DNA of 64,000 nt from Zygnema cylindricum (taxonomy: Eukaryota > Streptophyta > Zygnematophyceae > Zygnematales > Zygnemataceae): the NCBI GenBank assembly GCA_037447655.1, contig JBBHKE010002251.1, positions 1 through 64,000 on the forward strand. Reading direction: 5' to 3'. The notes beneath the pieces are model-generated. The model had not been told where the DNA came from. It saw nothing but the letters and a program-made list of their open reading frames with translations, and searched no databases. The translations under genes were made by a program, and so were the position numbers. Below are positions 45,049 through 55,138 of the stretch, piece after piece (the stretch's first letter is position 1; every line of letters begins with the position of its first letter).

Positions 45049-45353
45049 TAGTGTTGGGTATCGAGGACCACTTGTCGATATTCGATATGTACCGATATTT
45101 AGGTACCCGATAATCGATATATCGCTTCGATATATCAAGAAGCTACAGCGATATTTACGTGATATACACATTCTTTTTTTCCGCGATATTCGATTTTTTG
45201 TACGGAATTTGTACGGACACCACCTTTTACCAAATATATGGCGATAATTTATTTTGGTCTTGGTACGATATATCGAGGCCTCTGACAGATCGAAAATAGA
45301 TATATCAAATATCGAGATTATCGCGATATGATTTTACCCGATACCCAACACTG
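45049..45353. repeat. TIR element (TAGTGTTGGGTATCG ends), hAT-like
   Basis: Left end TAGTGTTGGGTATCGAGG and right end ...CCCGATACCCAACACTG are inverted repeats of about 15 bp. The 305-bp interior is dominated by 'cgatatatcg' type short palindromes. Ends of the (C/T)AGTGTTGGG type are typical of hAT elements, but the 8-bp flanks (ctgttttg / attttcca) do not match well. Confidence 0.6.
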
Positions 45354-45429
45354 ATTTTCCACTGTTTTGGACGACAAAGACAAGAAAAAACCCTTACTTT
45401 ATTACACGGGAACACACCCTTAGAGAATT

Positions 45430-45793
45430 TGGCGGTCGTGAGCGGATTTGCTGGAAATAGAGTGGTTCACATTTGGCGACGCTTACTGTGTTTTAGCGGA
45501 TCCTAAAATCAACTGAATGTATGCAGCAATAGCCACGTGGCTTAAACTACCACTTTTTCTGCTTGCATGCCATGTACGACTCCTGCAAAAGTGTATTCGT
45601 GGCCGGCTCCGATTCAGGATTTTGAGCTCCAGGGCGCATTGACAGTATGTATTTTAGCCAGACCAGGACTGAACGGAAATGTGCCGCTGACATAATAGTT
45701 TTTATCAAAGTTTATCTTCCCTCATCATTTCTACAAGTGTTTTGAGTTTTAAACTTTTCCAAGTTTTTTTTTTTTTTTTTTTTTTCCGAATTT
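45430..45793 (+). repeat. Duplicate of the LEA/SMP gene promoter, running into an assembly gap
   Basis: About 95% alike to 51176-51524, the region just 5' of the LEA start codon. Shared landmarks: 'gtggttcacatttggcgacgc', 'gccacgtggc' (ABRE), 'cttgcatgccatgtacgactc' (RY core TGCATG), 'gagctccagggcgcattgac', and the poly-T then 'ccgaattt'. In the gene, CTGCTATG follows 'ccgaattt'; here ten N follow. No coding sequence of a second LEA copy is present after the gap. Confidence 0.9.
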
Positions 45794-45803
45794 NNNNNNN
45801 NNN
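45794..45803. other. Assembly gap (10 N)
   Basis: Ten N bases. The gap follows a poly-T run of more than 20 and the end of a duplicated promoter, so its true length is unknown. Confidence 0.99.
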
Positions 45804-46160
45804 CTGCGATAGAGGTTTCCTGCGGTTTTAGAGTGAAGCGCACCGCCGATGTTACGGCTGGCAGGCTAGTTTTGTATGAAATGTACAAAATCTAAGCGCA
45901 TGTACGTACTTAACGAGAAAAACCAATCAGACAACAATTAATCAACAACGCAATTACAAATATATAGAAACTTAAGGCAACGCACATAGCAAGTTGTTGC
46001 GGGACCATCTATTCCGTATACAAATGTATGATTAAGTGTCCTAAACCAAGTTTAGACCTTAATCCGTTGTAAAATCATTTTATAGGAGATGAAGTTTTGG
46101 ACGGTGAAAGATTTATACCGCCGTCGGTACCGCACGGAAACTAGGAGTGAGAGAAAGAAA
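45804..46160. other. Intergenic, no gene seen
   Basis: Nothing recognised; not homologous to the LEA coding sequence expected after the duplicated promoter. Confidence 0.5.
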
Positions 46161-47046
46161 TTGAAAAGAGGTAATTAATAGTTCACTTCTCTATTTTAGT
46201 TTTACTTTAAAGAAAGAGAGTGAGGATCAAAGGCACGCCATGGCTGCCGCCATATTTAGAAAGTGGCAGGTTTTGAAGTAGAGGATATTTTACTAAAATG
46301 TTGCCTAATTCCAGATTTGAACCAAATCCTGTGAATTAGTATGTAAACATATGCCTTATCTACCAGGGCGTTGTTGAACGATACACGCAACGGAATTCAA
46401 AGATATATAAACATTAACGCAACAACTAATTAACAACAGACTAACCAAAAAGAGCAATTCATGCATGTACGCGAATCTAAAACATGTAAAGTATGTTTTG
46501 ATCGGACGGTCGGCATTGTAGCCGCCACGCGAAGTGAGATTTTGGCGTCCTTTGGAGATAGCGTCACGTGGTTCCACGTGGCGCCACATTTTTTGATAAC
46601 GGAGAAGATGGGAGGAGGAACCATGGCTCCTGATTTGACAAGTGTCACCTTGTAGACCATGTCGTACGATGGTCGTACAATAAGTACATCTCCTATTATA
46701 CCTTCTTGTAATATATAGTGTTCCTATTGGACTAGGGTTTAGTAGTAGGTATTCGTGAGAAGGCAGACCAAGACTTAGTGATATTTAGGTACCTCTCTCT
46801 AAGAGAGCTTGTAACTATAAAGGTCATCTTTGACCAGACATAACTTACTGCTCAAGGGAGCAAATTTAGTGATTCTTTTTGCGTTTGACTCAAGGGGGTC
46901 TTGTCCTCACAGGGGTGAGGGTGGTCAGAATATTTCAGTGCCTGGGCGATACTTATTCAGTGGGAAAGTGGAAGGGGCAAATATTTTCCTTGGGGCTTTT
47001 ACATAGGTTGCTCATTCTGTGGGTCAATGGAGACCACAGAATTTCT
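46161..47046 (+). mobile_element. Solo LTR, copia LTR family A
   Basis: Aligns to 12945-13880 and to 24381-25320 (inverted): 'taattaatagttcacttct', 'catggctgccgccat', 'gatcggacggtcggcattg', 'cgtcacgtggttccacgtggcgcc', 'ttactgctcaagggagcaaat' and the end 'gagaccacagaatttc'. The first and last few bases are altered (TTGAAAAG, TTTCTGA), so the borders are approximate. Only one copy of the 'gattctttttgcgtttgac' repeat. Confidence 0.7.
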
Positions 47047-48170
47047 GACACAACACACACTACATTGAAAACACCAACCGAAGCATCGACTAATACCTCC
47101 ACAGCGTCAGCATCACCCCCCTCATGACCAAGGCAAGGATCAAAGAGGAGAGGGTGATCATGTACAGATCATCCATGCCACCATTCCAGCCTTTCTCCCC
47201 TCCCTTTCCCTCCCCCCCCCTCCCTTCCTCGCTTCCACCTTCCCACTTTCCCGCCTCTCTCTCCCTCCTCTTCTTATCCCTCCCTACCTTTACATCCTTG
47301 CGTGCCTCCCTTCTGTATCTCTGCCTCTCTTTACTCACCACCACCAAGTGATGGTGCCATTCCTCATACGACGTTTTGTTTTCCAATTTCCTCCAAATCA
47401 ATTGACTTTAGATATTGTCAATCACGATGCCCTTTGCAACCTCGTTTGACTACTTAAAATGATCATTCTTTCCTCCAACTCTGTGGCCCTCCCGCCTTTT
47501 AATGTAGTTGTGAAATGCTCAAAAGATTTATGCATCTTCCGCTGTAGTAGAGCACATTGACAAATCGCACTTTATTGACCTTAGTTTTCTATTCGTTTTT
47601 CGTCGACAACTCTAAGCATACTATTCCCAACGTGTCAATAATCATCATGGAGGCGTTGGCCACCATGTTGGATTTTGGGAATAATGATATTTCGCGTGTC
47701 GATAAATGAACCTAAATCCGAGCACATATGATGCGGGGCACCAAATTCAATAATTGAATAAATGAATTTTATTTTATTTTCATCACATTGTCTGTGGAGT
47801 AAACACCCTCTTTCCTTCCTTATGATTCATCAACGAGTGAAACGCAAAACTCCAATTCATGCTCCGCAGTCTGCCCCCGAAGAAATCTTCTATACACAAT
47901 AAATTACCTCCTCCACTTTGTCCGCTTTTAGAGTTTCTCCCTCCTCGATTTTTTCCTCATCGCTGGTATGAACCGCGGATGGTGTGTCCCCACTTCTAAA
48001 AAGTATTGCACTACTTGCTTTTGTTTGTGCACTCATAGGAAGTACATTTGGTCTCCTTCCATTTGTAGCACATAATCTATGAGTTGTCGCGTTGATATGA
48101 TCCTCCTGTTGGTCCCTGTGTCCTACCTGATGTTCCACAAAAGCCTCCTCCACTCTCTATAGATCCTCTA
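47047..48170. other. Intergenic with CT-rich stretch
   Basis: C/T-rich DNA at 47188-47290; the open frames on both strands here are low-complexity artefacts. An 87-residue minus-strand frame at 47890-48153 is hydrophilic and may belong with the decayed sequence upstream at 48170-48760, but shows no family motif. Confidence 0.35.
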
Positions 48171-48760
48171 AAGGTTAATGCCCCTCCAATGTGCTTCTTC
48201 TGATAACTCTAGCAAGATGACCCTTTATTCTCCTCCTTGGATGTTGTTTTCCTTCGCTTCACTTCTTAAATGGTTGATCGCATATTGCATACTTGATTTT
48301 TGCTCCTTTTGACGACTTCTTTAGCCTACGCGAACTTACTTGGAAAACTTTTGATGAAGGTAAACAATTTGTCCTTCTTCGACGGAAAATTATTGAGGGA
48401 GTAAAGTTGTTCAACAACTTATGTTGAGCCGCTTAACGCATGTCAAAAGTCTCATTCTATTTCATTCTCTACACTGGTTAAAAAGGTAACTCGCATTTGC
48501 CACGAGGCCCTATTTGAACGCATTCTTAGTGCGGTCCAATTATCATTAATAATTTCGTCTAGAAGGATGTACTTATGTATGGAATTGTAACAACTTTGAA
48601 AGAGGGTTGTGGATGTTATGGATGCCGCCGTATCTCTTATGTTCCACTTCTTCGGTCCGGTTAGATCCTCAAATAGATCAAGTTGAGTCTCTTTCTCGAT
48701 CAGAATCTCCTAAATCTTTTTGGGTGTGTATGCTCCTTGAATGTATCTCTTCCAAACTAC
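48170..48760 (-). pseudogene. Decayed coding-like sequence, perhaps retroelement gag
   Basis: Minus-strand translation holds protein-like phrases, WKRYIQGAYTPKK near 48750 and WTALRMRSNRASWQMR near 48520, separated by several stops. The tryptophan-rich helical look is like retroelement gag, but no zinc knuckle or protease follows. This is a guess from composition. Confidence 0.25.
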
Positions 48761-49678
48761 ATACTAAGTGTTTGTGAAACTGATGGCTTTGCTAAAGATT
48801 TCTAGGTCATCATCTGAAATCTCCTCTCTCCTCGTTGTTTATTTTTTTTTCCCCTTTTTCTTTTTTTTCATCTTTGACTTTGAGTCGTTAGATTCGTCAC
48901 TACTCCCTCAATCTCCATCACCTCTTTGTATATTTAGAAACTCTTGAAAGAGTTCAAACATCTCCTTGTTCATCTCCACATTTATTTCCCTTGATTTGTC
49001 AAACTCGTGAAATTGAGTCTTGTAACTCCTCCACTTGATTCTGTTGGGGCTTTCTTTTTCCTTCACGTTCTTTTCTTCTTTTCCCATATAACAACAACAA
49101 TTGTCAATTTACCCGCTCTGATACGAATTGAAAGAAATGTTTCAAATTGTGGCAATAATCAACAAAACACCAAAAATTCCTCCACCTCCAATATATCAAT
49201 ATAAAACTCCAAAAAACAAAGATATCATTTCTTCACTTCTTATATGTCTCCAAAAAAAACATATTAAGCAACAACAACGTTCAAATGTAAATATATGTTC
49301 ACAACTTCAACTTGTAAACGCATACATAGCAAAACCTCACAATCTTATAGGGCCGAATATGGTCTCCCTTGTCTCTTTCACCTCATAACATACAAATACA
49401 CAAAATCCAATTGGACCGACCAAACTTATCCGACCGAATCTCAACGACCGACATCTCTAATAAATTCCCAACCGACTAAATTTGTCAGGTAGAACTTCAA
49501 CTTAATGAAAACGAAACAACCCACATTTTGACGTCGGTTAAAACATTAAGCGACGACTTCGCTTCATCGCTAATTTAGCTACGAGACCACTTCATCGTTG
49601 ATTGAGCGGCGAAATCGTCTTGTCATTGACCCTCACCAAATAGATGGCTTGTGCCATTTTATAACAAAAAAAATAATA

Positions 49679-49680
<2 letters not shown>
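48761..49680. other. Intergenic, no gene seen
   Basis: AT-rich, T-rich runs near 48840; no recognisable gene. Confidence 0.45.

Positions 49681-49681
<1 letters not shown>

Positions 49682-49760
<79 letters not shown>
49682..49760. repeat. (AT)n microsatellite
   Basis: About 39 perfect AT units. It can form cruciform or hairpin structures and is likely length-variable. Confidence 0.97.
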
Positions 49761-49762
<2 letters not shown>

Positions 49763-51100
49763 AAACAAAAACACCAAAGTTGACTGCTTAGTGCCTACAA
49801 AACAATAAAACATAATAAAACATATAAAAAAAATGTACTTGGATTTTTACGTTTAAGTAAACATGACATAACAAAAAAAAATACGTGTACGTGGAAACGT
49901 TTATGTAAAATATCTTTTTTATACAAATTATAGACCTTTGGTCGTTCATTTGAAAACCTTTAAATCGGGGACGTCTTTGTTTGTCTGCAGACTTGAACGG
50001 CCTTTCCCTCACCCAACATCAACAAATGGGTAACTTTGTCCCTCGGGCGACCTCACTGATCAGGTAACTTTCAAAGTACCCCCTCAACAATCGTTTTTAA
50101 CCGTCAGATCTTGGCTGCTTGAACTTGTCAATGACTATAGATAAAGCTGCCACTTGCACTAATGAGTCTTCAACCCTTTGTTCGTGACTGACCGATGACA
50201 CGATCCATGCGCGTTACTCTTTCGTTTGTGTCCGTTTGGTGACTCGGTCCATGCTCATGTAACGGGTATGATAAACAAGACATGGTATGACAAGAAGCGG
50301 GAGGATTTAGTGTCATGAATTCTTTGCTCGATTTTGCGTCAATGTTTTTTTTTTTTATGTCGTGACTTGAAACGTCCGTACGTACATCTAAATTAGTACA
50401 ATAGTACTTAGACGTTTTGAGAAATAGGACACCATCCATGTGCATGTAACGGGCATGATAAACAGGACACCGTCCATGCCCTGTAACGTGTATTGTTTTA
50501 CTAGTGAGAATATAAATGTTAAAACATAATAACCAAAATATGTTGTTTAATACTTTAAACAAAGGCAGGTACTGAGAAGAAAAATAGGGAAGGGCCAAAA
50601 AAAGGGACGATGACACTAAAACAATAAAGCAAAAACAAATATTAATAAACAAATCGACAAAGCACTACAAATTTGCAAATTTTTCGTACTAGTCTCCGTT
50701 GGTACGGATATTCCGTTCAAATTTTCCTTTTGAAGAATATTTTCAAATTCGCGTGGTACCAATCAAAATGGGCCAACGCAGGTGAGAGGTTGTTTACTGA
50801 CCCGGCATAATAGAAGACCCTAGAAAAAGTAGTAAACCCTTCCGGTTAACGTGTCCTTACATTTAGTGGGACCGTCTAATGGAATAAAGTCCTTAAGCGT
50901 AACCCTTTCGTAGGTTCTTAGGCATTCAATGATTTGGTTTGGATGTATTTTTTTCTTGTTAGTTGGCCTCAAAGTAAGGCCCTTTCCTCTCACCACATTA
51001 TACGAAGTAGGATGAGTTAACGTGGGTTTTTGGGATAAAGAGCGTATTCATTGGGTCTAATGATCGTATCGTATCGAAGCGGTCTTTTACCGGAAATATT
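49761..51100. other. Intergenic with a diverged direct repeat
   Basis: Two copies of a phrase 'catgtaacgggcatgataaacaggaca' occur at about 50252-50283 and 50444-50470. No gene recognised; the minus-strand frame at 50170-50652 is a chance opening. Confidence 0.4.
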
Positions 51101-51530
51101 GTTGCCTACATTTTAGCGGTCGTAAGCGGCTTTACTGGAATCGAGGGGTTCACATTTGGAATATTGTCGTTCTAAAATTTGGCCGTCGTAAGCGGATTTC
51201 CTAGAAATAGAGTGGTTCACATTTGGCGACGCTTTCTGTGTTTGGCGAATCCTAAAATCAACTGAATTATGCAGCAATTGCCACGTGGCATAAACCACCA
51301 CTTTTTCTGCTTGCATGCCATGTACGACTCCTGCAAAAGTGTATTCGTGGCCGGCTCCGATTCAAGATTTTGAGCTCCAGGGCGCATTGACAGTATGTAT
51401 TTTAGCCAGACTGAACAGAAATGTGCCGCTGACATAATAGTTTGTATCAAAGTTTATCTTCCCTCATCATTTCTAAAAGTGTTTTGAGTTTTAAACTTCT
51501 CCAAGTTTTTTTTTTTTCCGAATTTCTGCT
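51101..51530 (+). promoter_or_regulatory. Promoter of the LEA/SMP gene with ABRE and RY motifs
   Basis: Contains CCACGTGGCA at 51281-51290 (G-box type ABRE, bound by ABI5-class bZIPs) and TGCATG at 51312-51317 (RY core, bound by ABI3-class B3 factors). That pair is typical of seed and desiccation genes. An imperfect ~64-bp tandem repeat lies at 51113-51229 ('cgtaagcgg...gttcacatttgg'). A poly-T run precedes 'ccgaatttctgct' before the ATG. The whole proximal region is duplicated at 45430-45793. Regulation by ABA is inferred from the motifs. Confidence 0.65.
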
Positions 51531-52854
51531 ATGGCTCAATCTCAGCATCCTGGTGAGAACGTTCAATCTAAAATCGTGCCTTCAGAAAAAGTTCCTGGAG
51601 CCATGGAAAAAGTTGCTCCTCTCCTTCCGGAGGATATTCCTCATCCAGAAACTATCGGTAGCAAACGAAATGAGGTAGGAACTGGCCTTTGGCGCACTTG
51701 TAGGAACTCAACGTTGTTTGGATAAAGTTCAAAACTACAATATTCTAAAGGCTTTGGAATCTTTTTTTTTTTTTTTCGTATTTGCCTGAGTTATGGTAGC
51801 TGCGAACTTTTGTCGACAATATGTTAGATCATTTTTTGCAAAGTTCTAAACTGTTTAGATGTCCTTCTATTTTTGGACAGCACTAGAGGATAAAGTATCT
51901 TATGGAAAAACTGTTATATGTGTCTTTGTTGTTGTTGCTGCTGATACTGTTATTATTTGTTGTTGTTGTTATTTTTGCTGAACAGACGCAGGAGATTTTA
52001 GGGCGACCTATTACTCCAGAAGATGCTGCAGAGGTAACAGCTGCTTTACAAGCTGCAGGAGAAGACACAGGGAAGGGGAGTGTAGCTGCAAGGATGCAGG
52101 TGAGTTTCGATGTTTTTAGAACACATTGCCATTTGTTTGTTTATGCGGTTTTGGTTTTGTTTCCGAATTCTTCGTCTCTTTTTTTTTGCCTTCGACATCC
52201 TCATTGTACTCCAATGGTCGCCCGATGGTTTCCTGTCTTGCTTTTTAACACAGTTTATGATTATTCTTGTGGTTCGAATCGTCACTGCTGATTTACATTC
52301 GCATCTGTGTCTCTTTTAACGCTGTTGTTAAGGGCTAATTCTATGTTTTGGATTTGGTGGTTGATAACATTTATGATGATACATTCTGTTCCAGATGAAG
52401 AAAAGACAATTTGATGTTAGTACGTGATACAATTGTGACGACACATTTCAACTGTTTTAAAAGAAGAACAGGCAATTTGCCTCTAGTACGTTTTGCAATG
52501 GTGACAACAGGTTTTGTTTGTACAAGAAGAAGAAGAGACAATTTGAGACTTTTGTGCCTGATAACAATTGTTACATCACATTAAATCTGGTTAAGAAGAA
52601 GAAGAGAATTCTAGACTTCAGTACGAAATAACAATTATGACGATACATTTAATTTGTTTAAGAAAGAGACAAATTTTGAGAGCGGGAATTTGCTGCTGGA
52701 TGAACAGGCTGCGGCAGCTGTGAATGTAAGAGAAGGAATTACACCTCCCGTGGGAACTGGCCCTCCTGGTACGGAAAGAGGAGTTGTAACAGGAGCTGCA
52801 GAAAAGACGCGAAATAAAATACACGTACAACATGGGGCAAAGGAGACAGCTTAA
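51531..52854 (+). CDS. Seed maturation protein (SMP) family LEA protein, short
   Basis: LEA proteins of the SMP (D-34) class are hydrophilic, Ala/Gly/Glu-rich desiccation protectants of the cytosol and nucleus. Exons: 51531-51674, 51986-52099 and about 52681-52854 (144, 114 and 174 nt; 143 aa), donors gag|GTAGGA and cag|GTGAGT. Exon 2 holds the SMP signature: GRPITPEDAAEVTAALQAA then GSVAARMQ (residues about 53-86). Exon 3 continues with DEQAAAAVNVREG and a Gly/Pro-rich turn before Glu/Lys-rich sequence. SMP proteins of seed plants often have two or three repeats; here there is one. The acceptor of exon 3 is not fully fixed, because AG at 52667-52668 and at 52679-52680 are both in frame. The second intron contains tandem repeats (52390-52680). 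Confidence 0.75.
52390..52680. repeat. ~65-bp tandem repeat in LEA intron 2
   Basis: About four to five diverged units built from 'aagaagaagagacaatttga', 'agtacgtgataacaattgtg' and 'acgacacatttaatctgttt'. The array runs up to the exon 3 acceptor, so the last unit supplies the polypyrimidine/AG context of that splice site. Confidence 0.75.
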
Positions 52855-55138
52855 AGAGCAACTGCACCAGTCTAAGGCCTCGAAGGAGGATATCGTCCTA
52901 GTTTTGTTTTTTTTTTAGTTAACAAACTTTTTGAACATTTACTTTTATACTTTTTTCTTTGTTCTTTTCCTTCATTTTGTCTTTCACTTTTTGTCGAGAA
53001 ATTACCGGAAGTGCAAAATGGTGTCGATTCAATGTCTTTCTGAAACAGTAGTTGCAGAGTCTACGGTATTTCAAAAGTGGGGTGAAAATTCAGTCTTTAG
53101 TCGAGATGTAGTTGTTACTTGAAACCGTTTTGTAATGTTTCAGTGTACCTTTACTGTAAAGAAATGTCTATTGCTGTTTTTTATTTCTTTCTTCATAATA
53201 CAACAACTTTGTATAATGGTCTAGCCATATAAGCATAACCATTCAAGGCTGGTCAAACCCTGAAGGCGAGGACAGATGTTGGTGCAAGGAAAATTAAATG
53301 AATATAGAAAAAATAAAGGATATGTTGGAATAGTAATTTGTTGTGTGCCTGGGTAATGAATGTTCCGAAATTTACTCATGCATATGTAATGTTCAGTGTT
53401 TGGTTATCCATAACTGCTACACTGTGTGGCTCAAGTGCATTTTAGGAGTGTGTTAGCCTGGGCATAATCCACAACTCAATACTGACGTTTCCCTGTGTAT
53501 TTGGGCAGTTGGTTTTATCCCAGCGATCACAATATTTCAATATTGTGTGACTGACAAAACGATCCATGATAAATAAAGCCAGAAGAATGCCTCGAAATTT
53601 AACATATTTCCAATACTATTTCAGAGGATTCCGCATTGTCACGTTCAGCTTTCAACAGCTTTCAACATCTTGAACATTTAGCTTCTAATCGTAGTATTGC
53701 AGAGCCAGATAAGACAGCTTCGCACATTCTTCTGGCTTCATGTCACTTCTATTCTGGCCATTTGGCGAATTCTTAGGTGGCGAATAGATGCTGTTTGTGT
53801 TTGAGCTTTGTTAATAGAGGTAGCGAGCAGTGATATCTCAGCTATACCTGAATACTCCATAGCTCATCCAGTTAGGCAAGGTGTCCAGATCCAATTTTGC
53901 CTGTTAATAAGAATATTGTATAGTTGTCCATAAACGATACGTCTTTTTGGCAATAACAATCAACTTACATTTGAGCAGTTTTAAGTGCCTGCCAGATGAC
54001 GTTGGAACTCAACAATATACCACCTGTAAAGGTCTGAAAGTGTTGCCATAGAAGACCATAAGAAAGACAGCATAAGTTGCAATTTGCTCTTGCTGTTTTC
54101 GTGCGCGGATAAACTCTCAATGGATCGACTCAAGACTGGATTTCAAATGACTGTACACCTTAATAGTGCTAAAGCGCTAGAAAGAAAAAAACATCGACCA
54201 GGTAAGCATTTTGAAAACTGTGTGAATGCTGTCTTCTGCCCATGTCGCCTGTACAGTATGCTTGTGATGCAAGCTTAGAGAATCAATCAGCGTCCCACAT
54301 CCCGTAGTTATCTATCATTATTCATCGTTAGGACCCACCGGAAGATTAGATTCGCTACAAAATCATGTGTTTCCACTTGGCTACCTTAGTAACTCCCTCA
54401 ACTATGTTCCACACATGATAGTTGTGAGCATATAAAACTCGGACAGAAAGCAACACTAACCTCACGCCCTAACTCTGAGAAAACCGTCACGCTGACGCGA
54501 ACAACAAACAAACCATTTTAAGAACTGTCTGAAAAGATTCGAGGGGTCCCACCAAGAAACTGGGGAAATACCCTTTGTAATCAAAACCACTCAAACTCAA
54601 ACCCGGGTCAACTTCTGCTCGCCACAGAAACATTCCTGATTACAAATGGATCAATAGTCGCCAATAAACATGATTTGACTAGTGTCAAAACCCTAAAAAG
54701 CCAACTACAGTCATCAGTGGTGAAACTTTACACAATCCACTGGAAGTGAGGACCTGAACCGCAAGAAAAGACGAATATTATTTCACAGACAATTTACAAC
54801 GCTGCCACATACATACACTGAAAAGCCTACCTGTGACCCCTGTGCCCAAAACCCTACCAGATACTAAGGAGTTTGACACAAATACCAAATAAATCTCCAG
54901 TTGTCTGAACCACGAGACTATGGCTTTGTCCTCAGCATGAGGAAAGGAAAGCTTTGCGATGGTGAGTGGTCAATTGAGTGTAAGAGCGGCAACTACTGAC
55001 TCGATACAATGTAAGGAAAAAGAGAAGAAACAGCAATGAAAACCTTTCTCCTTCCTAGACAAAGTGTAAGAAAAAGAAAAGAAAAGAAAAGAACCAAAAA
55101 AGAAAACCTTTCTCCTTCTTCTTCCTTGGTCTTATTCT
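52855..55138. other. 3' flank of LEA gene and intergenic DNA to PEX3
   Basis: Probable 3' UTR of the LEA gene up to about 53200-53600 (T-rich, with AATAAA-like words near 53573), then DNA with no recognisable gene. The two genes converge (LEA on plus, PEX3 on minus), so this holds both 3' ends. Confidence 0.45.

Noticed and set aside
47090-47401. Overlapping plus and minus open frames rich in Pro/Ser or Glu/Arg
   Set aside because: Low-complexity C/T-rich DNA; no start context, splice signals or family motif.
49598-49783. Open frame with Tyr-Ile repeats
   Set aside because: Translation of the (AT)n microsatellite.
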